Shown piece by piece: positions 1 to 8,650 of a stretch of DNA of 39,209 nt (the stretch's first letter is position 1; each line of letters starts with the position of its first letter). The notes under the pieces were generated by a model. It was not told the DNA's origin. It worked only from the letters and a program-made list of their open reading frames with translations, and made no database searches. The stretch comes from an uncultured Pelagibacteraceae bacterium (GTDB lineage: Bacteria; Pseudomonadota; Alphaproteobacteria; Pelagibacterales; Pelagibacteraceae). Made by a program: the position numbers and the translations under genes. The stretch is from positions 1-39,209 of the forward strand of contig CACGSX010000008.1 in NCBI GenBank assembly GCA_902575835.1. Direction: 5' to 3'.

Positions 1-480
1 CTATTTTTATTTACATTTGTAGCAACAAATTACTTACTATCAGAAACAATCATAATTTCAGATAACATTAAAATAATTGATGGTGATACAATTTTATTAG
101 ATAATAAAAAAATTCGTTTTTCAGGAATAGATGCTCCAGAAACCAAATTTAAAGGAAAGCAACAGTTTTGCTTAAAAAATAAAAAAAAAATTAATTGTGG
201 AAAAATTTCAAAAAATTCTCTTACAGAAAAAATTTTAAATAAAAAATTAAAATGTCTAATCGAGCCCCAAAAAGACTATTTTGGTAGGTATTTAGGAGAG
301 TGTTTTATCAATAATGTGAGTGTTTCAGCTTATATGGTAAGAAATGGATTGGCCTTTGATTATCCAAAATATTCTAAAAAAAAATATTCTAAAGATCAAA
401 TTTATGCAAAAAATAATAAGTTAGGTTTATGGAGTATGGAATTTGATTATCCATGGATATGGAGAAAAAATAATAGATAA
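1..480 (+). CDS. Thermonuclease-family (SNase-like) protein, 5' end missing
   Basis: An open frame runs from the first base to a TAA at 478-480 (159 residues visible), so the start lies outside the window. The visible part opens with a hydrophobic stretch resembling a signal peptide or anchor, followed by the staphylococcal-nuclease-like core: IDGDT at residues 26-30, then IRFSGIDAPE with Arg39, Asp44 and Glu47, and YFGRYLGE with Arg96. These match the Ca-binding and catalytic Arg/Glu/Arg residues of the family, so it is probably an active secreted or periplasmic nuclease that degrades DNA or RNA. An extra cysteine-containing insert lies at residues 57-66. The next gene starts 13 bases downstream on the same strand. 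The family call is firm; the substrate is inferred. Confidence 0.85.
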   Translation, partial: LFLFTFVATNYLLSETIIISDNIKIIDGDTILLDNKKIRFSGIDAPETKFKGKQQFCLKNKKKINCGKISKNSLTEKILNKKLKCLIEPQKDYFGRYLGECFINNVSVSAYMVRNGLAFDYPKYSKKKYSKDQIYAKNNKLGLWSMEFDYPWIWRKNNR

Positions 481-493
481 TTTATATTAAACT

Positions 494-1093
494 GTGATTC
501 TTTTTAGAAAGTATTTTTTATTTTTTGGTCTATTATTTTTTACTGCTTGCTCATCGATACCTCAAAATACATCAGATGGCTGTTCAATATTTTCTGAGAG
601 ATATCTTTGGTATAAACACGCAAAAAAAACTGAAAAAAAGTGGGGGACACCAATTAACTTACAATTAGCAATAATAAAAATGGAATCTGATTTTGACTGG
701 CTCGCTAAACCTGCTCGTCAAAAGTTATTTAAAGTTATACCTTATAAAAGACCCTCTAGTTCATTCGGATACTCACAAGCTATCAAAGGTACGTGGAAAC
801 AATATAAAGATGAGACAGGAAATAAATATGCTTTGAGAACTAGATTTAAAGATAGTGTTGATTTTATTGGCTGGTATACAAATAAAACAGAAAAAATTTT
901 AAAAGTTTCAAAAAAAGATGCTTTCAGACAATATATTGCTTATCATGAAGGTTGGGGAAATTATAAAAATTATAAAAGTAATCAGAAAGTTATAGTATTG
1001 GCAAAAAAAGTAGAGAGATATTCAAATAAATTCAAGAAACAGCTTAATAAATGTAGTAAATCTTTAACTACTAGAAAATATATTATTTTTTAA
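494..1093 (+). CDS. Lipoprotein with lysozyme/transglycosylase-like (SLT) domain
   Basis: The 199-residue frame begins with GTG and has a lipoprotein signal: a positive start, a hydrophobic core and a lipobox FTAC ending at Cys19. The mature part contains a pattern like SLT-type transglycosylases: LAIIKMESDFDW (candidate catalytic Glu near residue 64), SSFGYSQAIKGTWKQYK, and a later IAYHEGWGNY. It therefore probably cleaves or binds peptidoglycan from the membrane. An ATG is not available near the signal peptide, which supports the GTG start. The 3' end overlaps the convergent RND pump gene by 11 bases. The fold assignment rests on motifs only, and activity is not certain. Confidence 0.7.
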   Translation: MILFRKYFLFFGLLFFTACSSIPQNTSDGCSIFSERYLWYKHAKKTEKKWGTPINLQLAIIKMESDFDWLAKPARQKLFKVIPYKRPSSSFGYSQAIKGTWKQYKDETGNKYALRTRFKDSVDFIGWYTNKTEKILKVSKKDAFRQYIAYHEGWGNYKNYKSNQKVIVLAKKVERYSNKFKKQLNKCSKSLTTRKYIIF

Positions 1094-4000
1094 TCAATTG
1101 CTTTTCTAGTTCCAGATCTACTGCATCTATCCTCTTGGTATTTTTTGCTAGTGTTAAATACATAGTTGGCGTTACATATAATGTAAAGAATGTAGAAATA
1201 ATCATTCCACCAAAAATTGTTGATCCAACTGCTAATCTAGATGCCTCACCTGCACCTGGACCTATGTTACCTACTATAAGAGGTAACATTGCAATCATGG
1301 TGCTTAAAGAAGTCATTATGATTGGTCTAATTCTTAATTTACAAGCTTCCATAAGTGCTTCCTCAATTTTTGCACCTGTTGTTCGAATTTGATTAGTATA
1401 GTCAACGATAAGAATGCTATTTTTAGTGGATATACCGATTAATATAATCAAGGCAATTTGTGAAAATATATTTATCGAACTATTTAGAAATAAAATGAAT
1501 ACAAGACCTCCAAAAACTGCAAGAGGAACAGTCAATATAATAATAAAGGGATGGACAAACGAATTAAAAGTAGCAGCCATTACTAAATATGCAGTTATTA
1601 ATGCTAAAGCGAAAATAAGAAAAATTTCGTTACTTGTCTCTTTTAGTTCTTCGGACTTACCTTTCCAAGTAATTTGATTTTGAGGAGCAACTCGCAACAT
1701 TACATCTTCTAAATATTTTATAGCTTCAGACAATGTATATTCTTCAGATAAAGCTGCTGATATAGTAACTGCTCGTTGTCTATTATATCTAGGTAATGAT
1801 TCAGCAGTTCCTTTTTCTTCAAATTCTACCAAACTTGCAACAGACACTAATTTTCCCGTAGTTTCAGATCTTACAAAAATTTTTGATAAGCCATCTTTAT
1901 CTCTTCTATCTGCTAAATACTGCTGAAGAATAATGGGGTATTCTCTTCCTTCTTTATTATATGTTGTGACCCTCTTTCCACCGTATAATGTTTCGAGTGT
2001 TCTACCTATATTTTCTATTGAAACTCCTAAATCATTTGCTCTATTTTTGTTAGTTATTAATTTTACTTCAGGTTTATTTTTTGTGTAATCACTTTCAATT
2101 CTAAACATATTTCTATTTCTTCTTAGCTCCCTTAAAACTTGGCTTTGAATTTGTTCTAACTCTTCATAACTTGTCCCATAAATCACCATTTGGACTGGTT
2201 TATTATAGCTAGAAACTCTTATAGATTGAGGTGATATAGGAAACGCAAACGTCTCTGGTACACTAACAACTTGTCCAATAGCTTCTCTTAAAACAACTTG
2301 TGTACTCTTTTCTCTATTTTTCCATTCATCTAAAAGTGCAATTATAATAAAAGTATTATATGAAGTTGCGGACCTACCGAAACCAGGCACCCTCATAATT
2401 AATCTTTGGTAAGGGCTGTCTTCTGCTTGTAATAATTTTAATATTCTTCCCTCAATTATTTGAGCTTTTTCTTGTGTGTACTCGAATGAGCTTCCTTCAT
2501 CTGTAGAGCCAATTATTAAATAAGCTCCTCTATCTTCTAGTGGTATCAATTCTTTTTTTGTGAAGTTAAATAAATATACTGAGGCTGCAATTAACAGAAT
2601 TATAAATATCGAAATTGTTTTTTGTTTATTAATCCAAAATTTTAAGGTGTCGGTATAAAATTCTGTAAAAGATTTAAATCCATTATTGAATTTTTTTACA
2701 AAAAAATTAATTTTTTCTTTTTTATTTAAAAACTTACTTCCTAACATTGGTGAAAGGGTTAAAGCCACAAATGAAGAAACAACAATTGAGAAAGATAGTG
2801 CTATTGCAGTTTCCTTAAACAAGGTACCAGCTATACCCTCAATAAAAATTAAAGGTAAAAAAACTGCAACTAAGATTAAAGTTGTAGCTATTATTGCAAA
2901 TGTTATTTGTCTTGAGCCTTTATAAGCAGCTACAAGTGGTGTTTCTCCTTTTTCAATTCTTGTATAAATTGCATCTGTCATTATTACAGAATCATCAGTA
3001 ATTATTCCGATTGCTAAAATAAAACTTAGGAGAACAAATATATTTATTGAAAGATCAAATATATATAAACCTAAAAATGAACCTATTAAACTTACTGGCA
3101 AAGCTACAGCTGGTACAATTACAGCTTTTAGGTTTCCTAAAAACAAGTAAATTATTACCACGACCAAAATAAAAGCAATAATTAAACTTTTATAAACTTC
3201 CTGTATTGCAGTTCCTACGTAAGTTGCTCTATTAAATGCTATCTCTAACTTTAAACCATCTGGTAAAGACTGATTTAAAACATTTATTTTCTCTTTAATT
3301 TGATTTGAAAGTTCAACAGTTGATGCTCCACTTTTTGCGTATATTCCAATCCCAACTGTTTTTAAATTAGCCGCATTTTTTCTTTGAGCTTTAAATAAAG
3401 TTTTCTCAGAAACTGGACCAAGCTCAACATTTGCAACATCAGAAAGGGTTGTGACTTTATCTTTGTTTTTCTTAAGAGGAAGCTGTTTGATTGTTTCAAT
3501 ATTAGAGTAAGATTTATCAATATTAAGAGTTAAATCTTTGTTGCTAGCCTCTAAAGTTCCGGCGGGGATGTTTATATTTTCATTTCTTAATGCTCTCTCC
3601 ACTTCTTGAATAGTAAGATTATTTGCTGCTAATTTGATAGGATCTACCCAAACTCTTACACTTAGTTCTCTTAACCCACCGACTAAAATTCTACCAACAT
3701 TTGGTACACTCGAAAAGGCATCTATAAGATATCTTTCTGCATAATCACCTAAATCTAAATCATTCCAAGTTGGTGAGGATAGTGCAACCCACATTGTAGT
3801 TGTAAAACCTGCTGCTTGTTTCAAAATTTGAGGTGGGTTTGCTTGATCTGGTAAATTATCTGCAACTCTTGATACTCTCTCTCTTATGTCATTTGCTGCA
3901 TCATCTAAATCTATATCCGTATTAAAATAAATATTTATTCTACTTCTTCCATTAAGCGAACTAGAGTCAATGTTCTTAATTCCTTCCGCTCCTCCTATAA

Positions 4001-4211
4001 CATCTTCTATTTTTTGTGTTATCTCTTCATCAACAATTTCAGCTGAAGCAGATTTATAATCGGTTTGTACCTGTACCACTGGAGGCTGAATGCCATCTGG
4101 TAATTCTCTAACAGGTAATTCCCAAAATACAAAAATTCCAAAAATAATTAGTATCATTGACATTACCCATGCAACGACAGGTCTTTTAATACTAACTTCA
4201 GTTATATACAT
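1083..4211 (-). CDS. RND family efflux permease (AcrB/MexB-like)
   Basis: This 1042-residue protein has the full RND length and layout: an N-terminal membrane helix, a large periplasmic loop, a helix bundle, a second periplasmic loop and a second helix bundle. Helix 4 carries the paired acidic residues of the proton relay (GIITDDSVIMTD) and helix 10 the conserved lysine (GISTKNSILIVD). It should form the inner-membrane trimer of a tripartite pump driven by the proton gradient, exporting hydrophobic compounds. The adaptor gene lies directly upstream on the same strand; if the adaptor's frameshift is read through, it ends 7 bases before this ATG. No outer-membrane channel gene is present in the window. 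Substrate unknown. Confidence 0.93.
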   Translation of the reverse strand: MYITEVSIKRPVVAWVMSMILIIFGIFVFWELPVRELPDGIQPPVVQVQTDYKSASAEIVDEEITQKIEDVIGGAEGIKNIDSSSLNGRSRINIYFNTDIDLDDAANDIRERVSRVADNLPDQANPPQILKQAAGFTTTMWVALSSPTWNDLDLGDYAERYLIDAFSSVPNVGRILVGGLRELSVRVWVDPIKLAANNLTIQEVERALRNENINIPAGTLEASNKDLTLNIDKSYSNIETIKQLPLKKNKDKVTTLSDVANVELGPVSEKTLFKAQRKNAANLKTVGIGIYAKSGASTVELSNQIKEKINVLNQSLPDGLKLEIAFNRATYVGTAIQEVYKSLIIAFILVVVIIYLFLGNLKAVIVPAVALPVSLIGSFLGLYIFDLSINIFVLLSFILAIGIITDDSVIMTDAIYTRIEKGETPLVAAYKGSRQITFAIIATTLILVAVFLPLIFIEGIAGTLFKETAIALSFSIVVSSFVALTLSPMLGSKFLNKKEKINFFVKKFNNGFKSFTEFYTDTLKFWINKQKTISIFIILLIAASVYLFNFTKKELIPLEDRGAYLIIGSTDEGSSFEYTQEKAQIIEGRILKLLQAEDSPYQRLIMRVPGFGRSATSYNTFIIIALLDEWKNREKSTQVVLREAIGQVVSVPETFAFPISPQSIRVSSYNKPVQMVIYGTSYEELEQIQSQVLRELRRNRNMFRIESDYTKNKPEVKLITNKNRANDLGVSIENIGRTLETLYGGKRVTTYNKEGREYPIILQQYLADRRDKDGLSKIFVRSETTGKLVSVASLVEFEEKGTAESLPRYNRQRAVTISAALSEEYTLSEAIKYLEDVMLRVAPQNQITWKGKSEELKETSNEIFLIFALALITAYLVMAATFNSFVHPFIIILTVPLAVFGGLVFILFLNSSINIFSQIALIILIGISTKNSILIVDYTNQIRTTGAKIEEALMEACKLRIRPIIMTSLSTMIAMLPLIVGNIGPGAGEASRLAVGSTIFGGMIISTFFTLYVTPTMYLTLAKNTKRIDAVDLELEKQLIKK

Positions 4212-4218
4212 GTATTAA

Positions 4219-5234
4219 TTATTTTTTATTTTCTTGTTTTTCAGAGTCAGACTTTTTAAATATATTTAATTTTTGTAACCACGCAAACATACCATTCTTG
4301 TTTTCTTTAGTGTCTTTTTTCTTTTTCCACCCCAACTAGATTTGTTTTGATTAGCTACTTTAGCACCCTTTTCTATAGGTCTTATTGTTAGATTTGGTCT
4401 GACTTTTTTTGTACCTTCAGCAACAACTTTGTCACCAACTTTTAGACCATTTAAAACTTCAACAAAACCCAGGTATCTATCGCCGGTATCAATATTTGTT
4501 TTTAATACTTTATTTTTTTCGTCAACTTTATAGATAAATATATTATCACCTTCCACTATTGTGCTGGTATCTGGGATACTTAAGCTTTCTCTTGTATCAT
4601 ATTTTATTGAAATTTCTAAAAATGAGCCAGGCAAAATTTCACCAGATGTATTATCCATTTTTATCCTTGTTGGTAATGATCTAGTATCCTCACTAATTCG
4701 ACTAGCTAACGAGTCAACTTCACCTTTATATGTTTTATCTTTATATCCAGAAAATTTTATATCAACAGGTAAACCAACTTTAATAAATGGTACAAACATT
4801 TCAGGTATATCTACATCACAATAGATAATACTGGTATTTTCGAGATTAACTAAGATTGAAGATTTTGAAACTTCGATGTCTTCTGAAAATTCTCTTTTTC
4901 CAATTGTTCCATCAAACTGAGCAGTAATTTTTCTATTTTTAAGTTCTGCAATTACATCACCTTTTTTTACTTTTTGATTGAAGTTGATAGGTTTAAGTAT
5001 TTCATACTTCTCAATTTTATAGGATTGTGTTTTAAATGGTCTTGCTGTTCCGTATGTGCTTATTAAATTTTCAAAAACTCTATTTTCAGCTGCAGTAACA
5101 ATTATTCCTGGAGGTGGTCTTTTACTAAATTTCTTCTTAAAATGATTTCCAATCATTGTTCTACCAACAATCACTGTAGCTATAATTAAAAAGAAAATTA
5201 TTATTATGCTTGTAATTTTTGTTGATCTTTTCAT
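4219..5234 (-). CDS. RND efflux periplasmic adaptor (membrane fusion protein), apparent -1 frameshift
   Basis: The zero frame runs from ATG at 5232-5234 to a TAA at 4266-4268 (322 residues). It has one N-terminal membrane segment (about residues 8-26), a short lipoyl/barrel-sandwich half around KGDVIAEL, and beta-barrel and membrane-proximal parts ending near VRPNLTIRP. The last zero-frame residues look random. In the -1 frame, from 4314 down to a TAA at 4219-4221, the codons give a sensible charged tail containing GMFAWLQKLNIF and ending SDSEKQENKK. The switch point is an A_AAA_AAG heptamer at 4320-4314, giving 338 residues in total. It sits 3 bases downstream of the sulfurtransferase and links the pump to the outer membrane. 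A sequencing indel in the 5-A or 6-A run would look the same. Confidence 0.85.
4314..4320 (-). promoter_or_regulatory. Candidate -1 ribosomal frameshift site (A_AAA_AAG)
   Basis: On the minus strand the zero-frame codons are AGA AAA AAG ACA, so the heptamer A_AAA_AAG sits in exactly the phase used by known bacterial -1 frameshift sites such as dnaX. A single slip moves translation into the frame that stays open to 4219. A G-rich stretch (GGGGTGG) lies about 8-10 bases upstream and could act as a Shine-Dalgarno-like stimulator. No strong downstream stem was seen. One missing A in the neighbouring 5-A run is the simple alternative. Confidence 0.4.
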
Positions 5235-5237
5235 ATT

Positions 5238-6050
5238 CTATATTTTACCATATTCAGCCCATGAGCCATCATAAATGACTGGAAGATACTTATTATTTAC
5301 TTGAGAATATGCAAGTGCCAAAACACATGCTGTGATCCCAGAACCGCATGAAAACACAACATTTACTGGGTCATTTAAAGATAAATCGTTAAAATAAGAA
5401 GAAATTTCAGATTTACTTTTAAAAGTAAAATCGTCATTAATAAGGGTTTTAAACGGTAAGCAAATTGAATTAGGTATTGAACCACTTCTTACATTTTTTC
5501 TTGGGTCTGGAGTTAAACCAGTAAAACGATCTTTGCTTCTCGCATCAACTAAATCAAATTTTTTTTTAATTATATTTTGATCAATCTGATCTTTACTCTT
5601 AACCATTTCATTATTTTCTTTTGCTTTGTAGCTGGTTATTTGAATAATTTCATTGTTATCAGAAGTTATTCTTTTTTCTTTTTTCCATTTATTAAAACCT
5701 CCATCTAAAACATGTACTTTCTTTTTATCATGGCCAAAGTAAATTAAATTAAACCATACTCTACAAGCACTTAAAACATCAGAATTATCATAAATCACAA
5801 TTTCGTCTTCGTTAGATATGCCCATAGATGATAGTATATTTTCCCACGAACTAATGTCCGTTAACATATGCGGTAAGTCGGTTGATTTATTACAATTTTC
5901 ATCAATATCAAAAAAAATTGAATTTGGTATATGCTCTTTATTAAATTCTTCTTTACCACTTCTTTTTGTTGCAGGCATATGCCAAGAGCCATCAATTATT
6001 TTTACATTTGAGAGATTTTTTTCTAGCCGCTCAGTTGATATAAGTGACAT
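5238..6050 (-). CDS. sseA: 3-mercaptopyruvate/thiosulfate sulfurtransferase (rhodanese)
   Basis: The 270-residue protein has two rhodanese domains. The N-terminal one (about residues 5-125) contains EHIPNSIFFD and VLDGGFNKWKKE but no catalytic cysteine, as is normal. The C-terminal one carries the active-site loop CGSGITA with Cys235; CGSG(V/I)TA is typical of 3-mercaptopyruvate sulfurtransferases rather than thiosulfate-preferring rhodaneses. It transfers sulfur from mercaptopyruvate to thiol acceptors. The ATG overlaps the msrA stop by one base (TAATG) and the gene ends 3 bases before the RND adaptor, so it is part of a four-gene operon-like run. Substrate preference is inferred from the loop. 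Confidence 0.88.
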   Translation of the reverse strand: MSLISTERLEKNLSNVKIIDGSWHMPATKRSGKEEFNKEHIPNSIFFDIDENCNKSTDLPHMLTDISSWENILSSMGISNEDEIVIYDNSDVLSACRVWFNLIYFGHDKKKVHVLDGGFNKWKKEKRITSDNNEIIQITSYKAKENNEMVKSKDQIDQNIIKKKFDLVDARSKDRFTGLTPDPRKNVRSGSIPNSICLPFKTLINDDFTFKSKSEISSYFNDLSLNDPVNVVFSCGSGITACVLALAYSQVNNKYLPVIYDGSWAEYGKI

Positions 6051-6496
6051 TAAAAACTTTTTTCCAAATATTTCTGATGATAATCTTCGGCTTTGTTATA
6101 ATTTTTTGATTTTGATATTTTGGTAACGATTTTACCCTTAAATTTTTCATTAATTTCTTTCAATACTTTGTTAGCGATTTTATTTTGATTTTCATCATGA
6201 ACAAATATTTCACTTCTATACTGAGTACCTACATCTGGACCTTGCCGGTTTAAAGTAGTCGGGTCATGAAATTCAAAAAAATTTCTTATTATTTCCTCAT
6301 AAGAAATTTTAGTATTGTCAAATTCAACTTTAACTACTTCAGCGTGATTGGTATCACCATAACATACTTCTTTATAAGATGTTTTCTCAGTATTACCTCC
6401 ACAATATCCAACCTCTGTATTTATTACTCCATCTAACTTACTAAATTTTATTTCGGGTCCCCAAAAACATCCAAGTGCTAAAGTTGCTATTTCCAT
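6050..6496 (-). CDS. msrA: Peptide-methionine (S)-S-oxide reductase
   Basis: The protein is 148 residues, short for MsrA but covering the whole catalytic domain. It has the active-site motif GCFWG with Cys10, then GYCGGNTEKTSYKEVCYGDT, HAEVV, FFEFHDPTTLNRQGPDVGTQYRS and a C-terminal AEDYHQKY. It reduces methionine-S-sulfoxide in oxidised proteins, with resolving thiols later in the chain or in thioredoxin. It is first in a minus-strand run with sulfurtransferase, RND adaptor and RND pump, and is divergent from a DMT permease 34 bases away, so the promoter must lie in that short gap. Confident call. Confidence 0.95.
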   Translation of the reverse strand: MEIATLALGCFWGPEIKFSKLDGVINTEVGYCGGNTEKTSYKEVCYGDTNHAEVVKVEFDNTKISYEEIIRNFFEFHDPTTLNRQGPDVGTQYRSEIFVHDENQNKIANKVLKEINEKFKGKIVTKISKSKNYNKAEDYHQKYLEKSF

Positions 6497-6530
6497 TGCT
6501 AAAAATTTTAATTAATCTAAAGTTATTATC

Positions 6531-7412
6531 ATGCTTTCCAAAAATCAATTAGGCTTTTTTTACATGTTTTTATCAATCTGTGCCTTTTCATTTATGGATG
6601 TAATAGTCAAGTGGTCATCAGATTATCCAATTGGACAGGTAATGTTCTTTAGAGGTCTATTTGGTATTTTGCCAATAATTTTTTTAGTTCCTAAGACAAG
6701 ATTTAGAGATTTTTACAAAACAAATAGACCAGGATTACATTTAATTAGATGTTGTTCTGGACTGATAGCTTTAGCTGCAATATTTTTGGCACTAAGAAAC
6801 CTACCACTTGCAACAGTGACAAGTATTTCATTTGCTGCACCTATATTTACAACTTTGCTATCAATATTTTTACTAAGTGAGAAAGTAGGAGTATATAGAT
6901 GGGCCGCAGTATTTGTTGGTTTTATTGGTGTTTTAGTAATTACCCAACCAGGATTTTCTAGCTTAAATATTTATTATTTATTTCCAATAATCTTTTGTAT
7001 TGGAATGTCTTACGTTGCAATTACAATTAGAAAACTTTCATCCACAGAACCAGTCTGGTTGATTTCATTCTTTTTTTCTTTTGCAATTACAATTGTTGGA
7101 GTTTTATCAATACCATTTGGGTGGATCATGCCAACTTTCAATGATTTCTTACTATTATGTACAATTGGCTTGTTGGGAGGAACAGCTAATTTATTATTAA
7201 GCCAATCATATAAATTATCTGAGGTTTCTCTGGTTACACCTCTTAAATATTTAGGATTAATATTTGCAATATCTTTTGGATATTTTATTTGGGATGAAAT
7301 TCCCACAATTAAAACATTGATGGGTGCTTCACTGGTAATAATATCATCAATCATTATATTTCGAAGAGAAATATATTTAAATAAACAAGTAACGGTAAGT
7401 AGAAATGAGTAA
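6531..7412 (+). CDS. DMT superfamily (EamA) permease
   Basis: The 293-residue protein is almost entirely hydrophobic, with about ten membrane segments arranged as two EamA repeats. Typical family stretches are near the start (FMDVIVKWSS, MFFRGLFGILPI), the end of the first repeat (VGFIGVLVITQPG) and the second repeat (LSQSYKLSEVSLVTPLKYLGLIFA). It is an inner-membrane exporter or importer of small metabolites; the substrate cannot be told from sequence. The last 8 bases overlap the start of the AlkA-like gene, suggesting one transcript. The ATG is 34 bases from the divergent msrA start. Confidence 0.88.
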   Translation: MLSKNQLGFFYMFLSICAFSFMDVIVKWSSDYPIGQVMFFRGLFGILPIIFLVPKTRFRDFYKTNRPGLHLIRCCSGLIALAAIFLALRNLPLATVTSISFAAPIFTTLLSIFLLSEKVGVYRWAAVFVGFIGVLVITQPGFSSLNIYYLFPIIFCIGMSYVAITIRKLSSTEPVWLISFFFSFAITIVGVLSIPFGWIMPTFNDFLLLCTIGLLGGTANLLLSQSYKLSEVSLVTPLKYLGLIFAISFGYFIWDEIPTIKTLMGASLVIISSIIIFRREIYLNKQVTVSRNE

Positions 7413-8031
7413 GGCACCGACATATTGGAAAAAAGCTAGAACATATCTTTCAAAAAAAGATAGTATAATGAGATCATTGATTAAAAAATATAAAGATAAT
7501 AATTTAACTACTAGAAAAGATGTCTTTTATTCTTTATGCAAAAGTATAATAGGACAACAAATAAGTGTTGCTGCTGCAGACTCTGTCTTCAAAAAATTTG
7601 AATTGGCATGTAAAAAAAAAATTAATCCAAAAATTGTTTCAAAGCTTAAAACATCACAACTTAAAAAATGCGGTCTTAGTCGTCAAAAAATAAGGGGTAT
7701 CTTGGAAATGTCTCAAAAATTTAAAGATAAAAGTTTTAATCCAAGATTAATTTCGAAAATGAGCGATGAAGAAGCAATTATATACCTATCAACCTTAAGA
7801 CAAATTGGAAGATGGTCAGCAGAGATGATTTTGTTATTTACTTATAATAGATCTAATATCTGGCCAGTTCAGGATATTGGGTTATTAAGAGCAATATCAA
7901 ACAACTATAAAAAAAAATATTTTCCACCTGAAATTTTTGTAAAAAAGCTTCAAAAAAGATTTTCTCCATACTGCTCTGTTGCCACTTGGTATTTATGGCG
8001 TTCAATTGATGACGATACTATTCAGTATTAG
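7405..8031 (+). CDS. alkA: DNA-3-methyladenine glycosylase (AlkA-like, HhH-GPD)
   Basis: The 208-residue protein belongs to the helix-hairpin-helix GPD superfamily. SIIGQQIS near residue 48 is the usual N-terminal block. The hairpin LRQIGRWSAEMILLF is followed by WPVQDIGLLRAI, where Asp157 is the expected catalytic aspartate. No Cys-rich Fe-S loop follows, which argues for the AlkA branch rather than Nth/MutY. It removes alkylated bases to begin base-excision repair. It overlaps the upstream permease by 8 bases and its 3' end overlaps the convergent DUF1330 gene by 14 bases. It is shorter than E. coli AlkA because the N-terminal TBP-like domain is absent. Confidence 0.87.
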   Translation: MSKAPTYWKKARTYLSKKDSIMRSLIKKYKDNNLTTRKDVFYSLCKSIIGQQISVAAADSVFKKFELACKKKINPKIVSKLKTSQLKKCGLSRQKIRGILEMSQKFKDKSFNPRLISKMSDEEAIIYLSTLRQIGRWSAEMILLFTYNRSNIWPVQDIGLLRAISNNYKKKYFPPEIFVKKLQKRFSPYCSVATWYLWRSIDDDTIQY

Positions 8032-8314
8032 CACCCTCCACAATAAACATATGTCTTTTTGTAGTTTGTTCTGCATAAGACCAAGCTTTTAAATAATCTT
8101 CTGAGTCATGACAAGATATGGCCATGTCATAACTGGGAAATTCCCAAATGACGGTCCTTAATATTTTGTCACCACTATAATATTTTAGTTTGCCTCCTCT
8201 AACTACAGGAGTACCACCAAATTTTTTTATAACTGGTATTGCATTTTCACCATATTTTTTTAGGTTATCTTGGTCTGAAATATCTGTATACAAACTCACC
8301 CAATATGCCTTCAT
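8018..8314 (-). CDS. DUF1330 domain protein, copy 2
   Basis: This 98-residue protein opens MKAYWVSLYTDI and has RTVIWEFPSYDMAI followed by HDSEDYLKA, the layout of DUF1330, a small ferredoxin-fold (dimeric alpha-beta barrel) family of unsettled function. It is roughly a third identical along its length to the neighbouring 95-residue protein, so the two arose by tandem duplication. It lies 21 bases downstream of that paralog and shares its strand, so they are probably co-transcribed. The 3' end overlaps the alkA-like gene by 14 bases. Function unknown; a stress or catabolic role cannot be read from the sequence. Confidence 0.85.
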   Translation of the reverse strand: MKAYWVSLYTDISDQDNLKKYGENAIPVIKKFGGTPVVRGGKLKYYSGDKILRTVIWEFPSYDMAISCHDSEDYLKAWSYAEQTTKRHMFIVEGANTE

Positions 8315-8335
8315 ATTTGCCCCTTTTCTAAGTTA

Positions 8336-8623
8336 TTACATTCCTTCAAATATCATATGTTCTCTAATTACATTATCTTTAAGATATGTTCTTGCCTCAA
8401 CATATTCTTCAGAATCGTAGCATTTTTTAGCAGTTTCCACGTCTGGGAATTCTGCAAGTGCTATTCTAACCATTTCTCTACCCTCAAGTGCAATGTTATT
8501 AGCACTTCGAGCTAAAATTTTTCCAGAATGTTTTAATACAGCTTCCTTTGCTTTATCTGCATATTTTTTCATTCTTTCAGGGTCTTTAATTTCACTGTAA
8601 GTTGCAATCCAGTAACCTTTCAT
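8336..8623 (-). CDS. DUF1330 domain protein, copy 1
   Basis: This 95-residue protein starts MKGYWIATYSEI and contains RIALAEFPDVETAKKCYDSEEY, the DUF1330 pattern. It is the upstream member of a tandem pair with the 98-residue paralog. A good ribosome binding site (AAAAGGAGAATT) lies just before its ATG, in the 27-base gap to the divergent phosphoribosyltransferase. The predicted fold is a small ferredoxin-like dimer, and the biochemical role of the family is not established. The pair diverge in the middle (SANNIALEGREM versus GGKLKYYSGDKI), suggesting different ligands, though this is inference. Confidence 0.85.
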   Translation of the reverse strand: MKGYWIATYSEIKDPERMKKYADKAKEAVLKHSGKILARSANNIALEGREMVRIALAEFPDVETAKKCYDSEEYVEARTYLKDNVIREHMIFEGM

Positions 8624-8650
8624 AATTCTCCTTTTTAATTTTTTTTTTTT

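Noticed and set aside
2686..2925. Plus-strand ORFs within the RND pump, and similar antisense frames in aceA, typA and groEL
   Set aside because: They are shadow frames opposite strongly conserved genes, with no own start signals or recognisable product.
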